From contig CAVXHJ010000017.1 of the NCBI GenBank assembly GCA_963761435.1, forward strand, positions 310,001-374,000: a DNA stretch of 64,000 nucleotides, read 5' to 3'. The translations under genes and the position numbers were made by a program. The stretch comes from Roseiarcus sp963761435 (GTDB lineage: Bacteria > Pseudomonadota > Alphaproteobacteria > Rhizobiales > Beijerinckiaceae). The notes below the pieces were generated by a model, which did not search any database, had not been told where the DNA came from, and saw nothing but the letters and a program-made list of their open reading frames with translations. This document shows positions 60,714 through 64,000 of this stretch, in pieces; within the stretch, counting starts at the first letter, position 1, and each line of letters starts with the position of its first letter.

Positions 60714-61461
60714 ATGCCGCGGTTTAAGCTCACCATCGAATACGACGGCGCGCCGTTCGTCGGCTGGCAGCGGCAGGAGAACGGCCTTTCGGTCCAGGAG
60801 GCGCTCGAGGGCGCCCTTTTCGCCATGACCGGCGAGCATGCGGCCGCCCACGGCGCGGGGCGCACCGACGCCGGCGTCCATGCGCTGGGCCAGGTCGCGC
60901 ATGTCGACCTCGAGCGCGACTGGGAGCCGTTCCGGCTCGGCGAGGGGCTCAACGCGCTGCTTCAGCCTCACCCCATCGCGGTCGTCAAAGCCGAAGCGGC
61001 GGAGGCCGGTTTCGACGCCCGGCGCAGCGCCAGCGCGCGCCATTATCTCTATCGCGTCGTCAACCGCCGCTCGCCGCTCACGCTCGAGCGCGGCCGCGCC
61101 TGGCGAGTGAAACCCGCCCTCGACGCCGCGGCGATGCACGAGGCCGCGCAGGCGCTGGTCGGGCGGCACGATTTCTCCACCTTTCGCGACGCGCAATGCC
61201 AGGCGAAATCGCCGATCCGGACCCTCGACCGGCTCGACGTCAGGCGCGACGGCGACGAGATCCTCATCGAAGCCTCGGCGCTGTCGTTCCTGCATCGGCA
61301 GGTGCGCTCGATGGTGGGTTCGCTGGTCGAGGTCGGCGCGGGGCGACTGGACCGCCGCCGACCTCAAGGCCGCGCTCGACGCCGCCGACCGCGGCCGCTG
61401 CGGGCAGGTGGCTCCGGCCTTCGGGCTTTATCTCGCGCGGGTGGACTACGCGCGCGAGTGA
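60714..61461 (+). CDS. truA: tRNA pseudouridine(38-40) synthase, frameshifted
   Basis: About 249 codons after correction. It makes pseudouridine at positions 38-40 of tRNA. MPRFKLTIEYDGAPFVGWQRQ starts the protein, the catalytic aspartate is in GAGRTDAGVHALGQ near residue 51, and SFLHRQVRSMVGSLVEVGAG is near residue 190. After that an extra A at 61346 (GGGCGACTGG for GGGCGCTGG) shifts the frame; corrected, it continues RWTAADLKAALDAADRGRCG and ends FGLYLARVDYARE, the normal TruA C-terminus. As written, the open frame runs on to 62087 with no homology. Confidence 0.92.
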
Positions 61462-61498
61462 AAGCGACGATAGGATCGTCGCCGGCCGTGGGAGCTAT

Positions 61499-61522
61499 CC
61501 TCCCCCGCATTCGCGGGGGAGG
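61499..61522. repeat. GC-rich REP-like hairpin
   Basis: Stem CCTCCCCCGC, loop ATTC, stem GCGGGGGAGG. The reverse-complement form occurs at 61950-61973, on the other side of the DUF559 gene. A related GCGCGAATGCGC stretch follows immediately. Confidence 0.75.
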
Positions 61523-61553
61523 GGGACCGCGCGAATGCGCGGGGGAGGGGGCG

Positions 61554-61913
61554 TCAGCCGATCAACGCTGCGGCCATTCGCACAATGGCGTCGGCAGTCT
61601 CATCAAGGCTTCTGATCACATCGCCAGCGGGGACCCGCATCACCGTCACCCCCCGCGCCTCGAGCCACGCGTCGCGGCGCCGATCGCGCTCGGGCCGGTT
61701 TTCGACATCGTGGCTCATGCCGTCGATCTCGATCGCAAGCCGCGCCGACGCACAGAAAAAGTCGAGCACGTAAGGTCCGATCGGATGCTGGCGACGAAAT
61801 ATCGGCAGTCCTGGCGCGCGCTGGCGCAACCTGACCCACAGCCGGGCTTCGGGCGGCGAGAGCGCACGACGAAGGCGCCGGGCGTTGGCGACAGTTTCCG
61901 GCGGCGCTCGCAT
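61554..61913 (-). CDS. DUF559 domain-containing protein
   Basis: 119 residues of the DUF559 group, related to very-short-patch-repair-type endonucleases: RRLRRALSPPEARLWVRLRQ at the start, FRRQHPIGPYVLDFFCASARLAIEIDG near residues 39-65 with the candidate catalytic D and E-x-D, and RDRRRDAWLEARGVTVMRVP. Some relatives carry DNA-processing functions; none is established. The gene is bracketed by mirrored REP-like hairpins. Confidence 0.88.
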   Translation of the reverse strand: MRAPPETVANARRLRRALSPPEARLWVRLRQRAPGLPIFRRQHPIGPYVLDFFCASARLAIEIDGMSHDVENRPERDRRRDAWLEARGVTVMRVPAGDVIRSLDETADAIVRMAAALIG

Positions 61914-61949
61914 TGTTCCTCCCCCACCACCGCCCTTCCGGGCGGTCCC

Positions 61950-61973
61950 CCTCCCCCGCGAATGCGGGGGAGG
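61950..61973. repeat. GC-rich REP-like hairpin, mirrored copy
   Basis: Exact reverse complement of 61499-61522 (loop GAAT). It lies four bases before the dapE stop codon side and 36 bases upstream of the DUF559 start. Confidence 0.75.
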
Positions 61974-61977
61974 ACTA

Positions 61978-63138
61978 TCAGGCGAACTCGGCGAAATAGC
62001 GGTCGAACGCGCGCTCGTAGATCAGCGACAGCGCCTCGAGTTCGTCGAGCGGGACCCGCTCGTCGACCGCGTGGATCGTGGCGTTGACGAGGCCGAGCTC
62101 GATGACCGGACACGCGTTCTTGATGAAACGCGCATCGGAGGTTCCCCCGCCCGTCGACAGCAAGGGCTTGCGCCCGGTCACGTCCTCAACCGCGGCGGCG
62201 ACGAGGTCGGTGAATGGCCCGGGTCTGGTGAGAAACGCCACCGCGTTGGTCGGCTCGAAGGCGAGCGTCGTGCGCGCGCTCCCCGCCCCCGCGACCCGCC
62301 GCGCAATTTCGGCTGAGAGCGATTCGGGCGTCCAGAGATTGTTGAAGCGAACGTTGAAGGCGAGCCGGACCTCGCCCGGAATGACGTTCGCCGCGGGATT
62401 GCCGACATCGACGCTGGTGACCTCGAGATTCGAGGGTTCGAAGTCGGCGTTGCCCTGATCGAGCGGCGGGGCGAGCAGCGCCGCCAGCACGGGCGCGAGC
62501 GCGCGGATCGGATTTTCCGCGATTCGCGGATAGGCGACATGGCCCTGGCGGCCGTGGATCGCAAGCCGTCCGTTGAGCGAGCCGCGCCGGCCGTGCTTCA
62601 TCGTGTCGCCGAGCGCGCTGACGCAGGTCGGCTCGCCGACGATGCAATGATCGAAACGCTCGCCCCTGGCGAGCGCCCAGTCGAGGAGCTTGACCGTGCC
62701 GTTGATCGCCGGACCTTCCTCGTCGCCGGTGATGAGGAAAGTGAGCGAGCCCTGAAACGGCGCCTTGGCGATGAAGCGCAAAGCCGCCGCCGCGGCCGCG
62801 GCGACGCCGCCCTTCATGTCGCAGGCGCCGCGACCCCAGAGATGGCCGTCGGCGATCTCGGCCGCGAAAGGATCGAACCGCCAGCGCTTGACGTCGCCGG
62901 GCGGCACGACATCGGTGTGGCCGGCGAAAGCGAGATTGGGCCGTCCCGTTCCGAACCGCGCATGAAGGTTCAGGACCTTCGGCGTTCCGGGCGCCTCGAA
63001 GGCGACGAGCTCGGCCGCGAATCCGGCCTGAGCGAGCAAATCGCTGAGATAGGGCAAGGCCCCGCCGTCCTCCGGCGTCACCGACCGGCAACGGATGAGC
63101 GCACGCGCGATCTCGAGCGCCGAGGGTGTGGCGGGCAT
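61978..63138 (-). CDS. dapE: Succinyl-diaminopimelate desuccinylase
   Basis: A 386-residue M20 zinc enzyme of lysine and meso-diaminopimelate synthesis. Metal and catalytic residues lie in LAFAGHTDVVPPGDVKRW (near residue 68), WGRGACDMKGGVAA (near residue 100), LITGDEEGPAINGT (Glu pair, near residue 133) and HCIVGEPT; TGGGTSDARFI and VIELGLVNATIHAVDE near the end are typical of DapE. Length is normal. Start at 63138 (MPATPSALEIARALI). Confidence 0.96.
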   Translation of the reverse strand: MPATPSALEIARALIRCRSVTPEDGGALPYLSDLLAQAGFAAELVAFEAPGTPKVLNLHARFGTGRPNLAFAGHTDVVPPGDVKRWRFDPFAAEIADGHLWGRGACDMKGGVAAAAAAALRFIAKAPFQGSLTFLITGDEEGPAINGTVKLLDWALARGERFDHCIVGEPTCVSALGDTMKHGRRGSLNGRLAIHGRQGHVAYPRIAENPIRALAPVLAALLAPPLDQGNADFEPSNLEVTSVDVGNPAANVIPGEVRLAFNVRFNNLWTPESLSAEIARRVAGAGSARTTLAFEPTNAVAFLTRPGPFTDLVAAAVEDVTGRKPLLSTGGGTSDARFIKNACPVIELGLVNATIHAVDERVPLDELEALSLIYERAFDRYFAEFA

Positions 63139-63168
63139 GGCCTAGGGCGTGGTCGTGTCGCGCGCCCC

Positions 63169-63284
63169 CTCCACCACGCTTCGCGTGGTCCCCCTCCCCC
63201 ATTTCATGGGGGAGGATAAAGCCGGGCGCCGCCGTCTCCTCCCACGCGAAGCGGGGGAGGGGGACCACGCGAAGCGTGGTGGAG
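63169..63284. repeat. Mirrored REP composite upstream of dapE
   Basis: The 32 bases at 63169-63200 are an exact reverse complement of 63253-63284 (core ACCACGCTTCGCGTGGT plus a C-rich run). Between them is another hairpin, CCTCCCCCAT / ATGGGGGAGG at 63193-63215, and a partial one near 63236-63260. The whole could fold into a branched structure. It fills most of the spacer between dapE and the S24-type regulator. Confidence 0.75.
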
Positions 63285-63294
63285 GGGGCGCTCC

Positions 63295-63318
63295 CCTTCT
63301 CCCGCTCGCGGGAGAAGG
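63295..63318. repeat. Rhizobial REP-like hairpin
   Basis: CCTTCTCCCG, CTCG-centred loop, CGGGAGAAGG, followed by GTGGCCCGAAGGGCCGGATG, a second short hairpin. This arrangement is common between genes in rhizobial chromosomes. Confidence 0.7.
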
Positions 63319-63354
63319 TGGCCCGAAGGGCCGGATGAGGGGCCTTCGCACCCT

Positions 63355-63936
63355 CTATCTCGGCCGCATCTCGCGCACTGGCGCGGCCCAGTCGAGGCCG
63401 ACGTCGTAGATCGGCGCCTCGGTGTTGGAGAGAAGGTGCCATAGCCCGGTGTTCTGGCTGCGCTTGAGGGCCTTGATCAGGACCCGCCCGTCGCTGAGGC
63501 CGCAGACGCACATCCGTCCGACGAGGCTGTCGTCCGGCGGATTGCGGATGTCGTCGTAGAAGACCAGCCAATTGTCGAATAGCGCGCCGAGCGAATGGCC
63601 GCGGATCTGAACCGCGACCGTGCTCGGCTTGGCGTCGATCGGCGCGTCGACGTCGTCGAACGGCCCCTGGCCGTCGGCGTAGAAATGGGCGATCGCGCCG
63701 GCCCCGACATAGCCGATCAGCGGCGCCTTGGGCGGCCGCGGCGGCCCGCCGCCGATGAGCCGCGGCGGCTCGATGCCGAGATATTCCGAGACGATCGCAA
63801 TCTCGTCGGCGCGCAGCCGGCGGTGGCCGTTCAGGAGATCGGTGACGGCGGAAGGCGAACGGCCGAGCGCCTTGGCGAGGCCGCTGCGAGTTTTGCCGGT
63901 CCTCTTGAGGCCGGCGCGGATCCAATCGACGGTCAA
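63355..63936 (-). CDS. HTH and S24-type transcriptional regulator
   Basis: 193 residues. An N-terminal helix-turn-helix (KTRSGLAKALGRSPSAVTDLLNGHRRL, about 15-42) is joined to a LexA/CI-like S24 domain with VAVQIRGHSLGALFDNWLV (Ser in the nucleophile position, near residue 115) and GRVLIKALKR (Lys near residue 154). Such proteins resemble phage CI repressors that self-cleave on RecA activation, but many are chromosomal. The canonical GDSM here reads GHSLG, so cleavage competence is uncertain. The start is TTG at 63936 with GGAG upstream. No phage genes are nearby. Confidence 0.82.
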   Translation of the reverse strand: MTVDWIRAGLKRTGKTRSGLAKALGRSPSAVTDLLNGHRRLRADEIAIVSEYLGIEPPRLIGGGPPRPPKAPLIGYVGAGAIAHFYADGQGPFDDVDAPIDAKPSTVAVQIRGHSLGALFDNWLVFYDDIRNPPDDSLVGRMCVCGLSDGRVLIKALKRSQNTGLWHLLSNTEAPIYDVGLDWAAPVREMRPR

Positions 63937-64000
63937 AGCGGAAGCTCCAAGCTTTCATTGCCCCTTGCGAAGACTTGGCCGCGCGCTTGCGTTTGCGTCC

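Noticed and set aside
60714..62087. A 457-codon open frame starting with TruA
   Set aside because: Beyond residue ~211 it has no TruA homology and runs over the DUF559 gene and repeats; it is the read-through of a frame break at 61346.
63355..63936. Prophage repressor marking a prophage
   Set aside because: The S24-type protein is isolated; no integrase, structural or lysis genes are visible and neighbours are core genes.

Overview
The window is a GC-rich chromosomal segment from an alphaproteobacterium. It looks most like the order Hyphomicrobiales (Rhizobiales), possibly near Beijerinckiaceae or Methylocystaceae, but genus is not resolved. The evidence is gene content and order (rpoN-hpf-ptsN, radA-cvpA-purF, rpsO-pnp, thrC next to an M16 peptidase, DUF6489-like and DUF6460-like small proteins) together with dispersed palindromes typical of rhizobial genomes. 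Nearly all genes are core metabolism or housekeeping. I see no prophage, integrase, transposase, CRISPR array, rRNA or tRNA.

Layout. 1-9.6 kb: a partial IorAB-type molybdenum hydroxylase, an L,D-transpeptidase, gamma-glutamyltransferase, a Gfo/Idh/MocA dehydrogenase, a Suv3-type helicase coupled to an Hsp15-like S4 protein, an SMP-30 lactonase and an atypical SDR. 9.6-14 kb (minus): rpoN-hpf-ptsN-purS-purQ-hisE. 14.3-15.8 kb: ahcY, then 1.1 kb without a convincing gene that carries a mirrored REP pair. 16.9-25.9 kb (minus): a secreted c-haem-type protein, trpF-trpB-pirin, an SGNH hydrolase, a ModE-like regulator, a class IV aminotransferase and folP/folK. 26-31.8 kb: a small unknown secreted protein, an M20 dipeptidase, a PiT phosphate transporter, and an OFA-family MFS transporter with a coupled one-helix partner. 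31.9-42.3 kb: radA-cvpA-purF, a zinc alcohol dehydrogenase, small membrane proteins, clpB, DUF6489 and a family 25 glycosyltransferase. 42.4-48.6 kb (minus): a tightly coupled run thrC - M16 peptidase - GNAT - degenerate GGDEF/EAL. 48.8-64 kb: cfa, an OmpA-like protein, a YbjQ-like gene and its decayed copy, rpsO-pnp, a VapBC pair, a prolyl-tRNA deacylase, a thioredoxin/TPR protein, a Lon-N protein, a family 2 glycosyltransferase, a zinc metallopeptidase, a radical SAM protein, truA, a DUF559 protein, dapE and an S24-type regulator.

The dominant anomaly is sequence-level. At least eight conserved genes (helicase, c-haem protein, SGNH hydrolase, folP/folK, purF, alcohol dehydrogenase, glycosyltransferase 25, truA) are each broken by what reads as one extra base, often in a short homopolymer. 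In purF a second, compensating base loss restores the frame before the stop. The uniform +1 direction and the intact flanking coding sequence suggest assembly or sequencing error rather than gene decay. All eight are annotated over their frame-corrected extent.

The more biological curiosities are: a membrane GGDEF-EAL protein with both catalytic signatures degraded; an SDR without the YxxxK catalytic pair; a possible FolP-FolK fusion; a decayed YbjQ-like paralogue 1 kb from the intact copy; an OFA transporter with an overlapping 46-residue membrane partner; a palindrome upstream of ahcY; and mirrored REP elements, one set flanking a DUF559 gene. I did not find a convincing undescribed multi-gene system.
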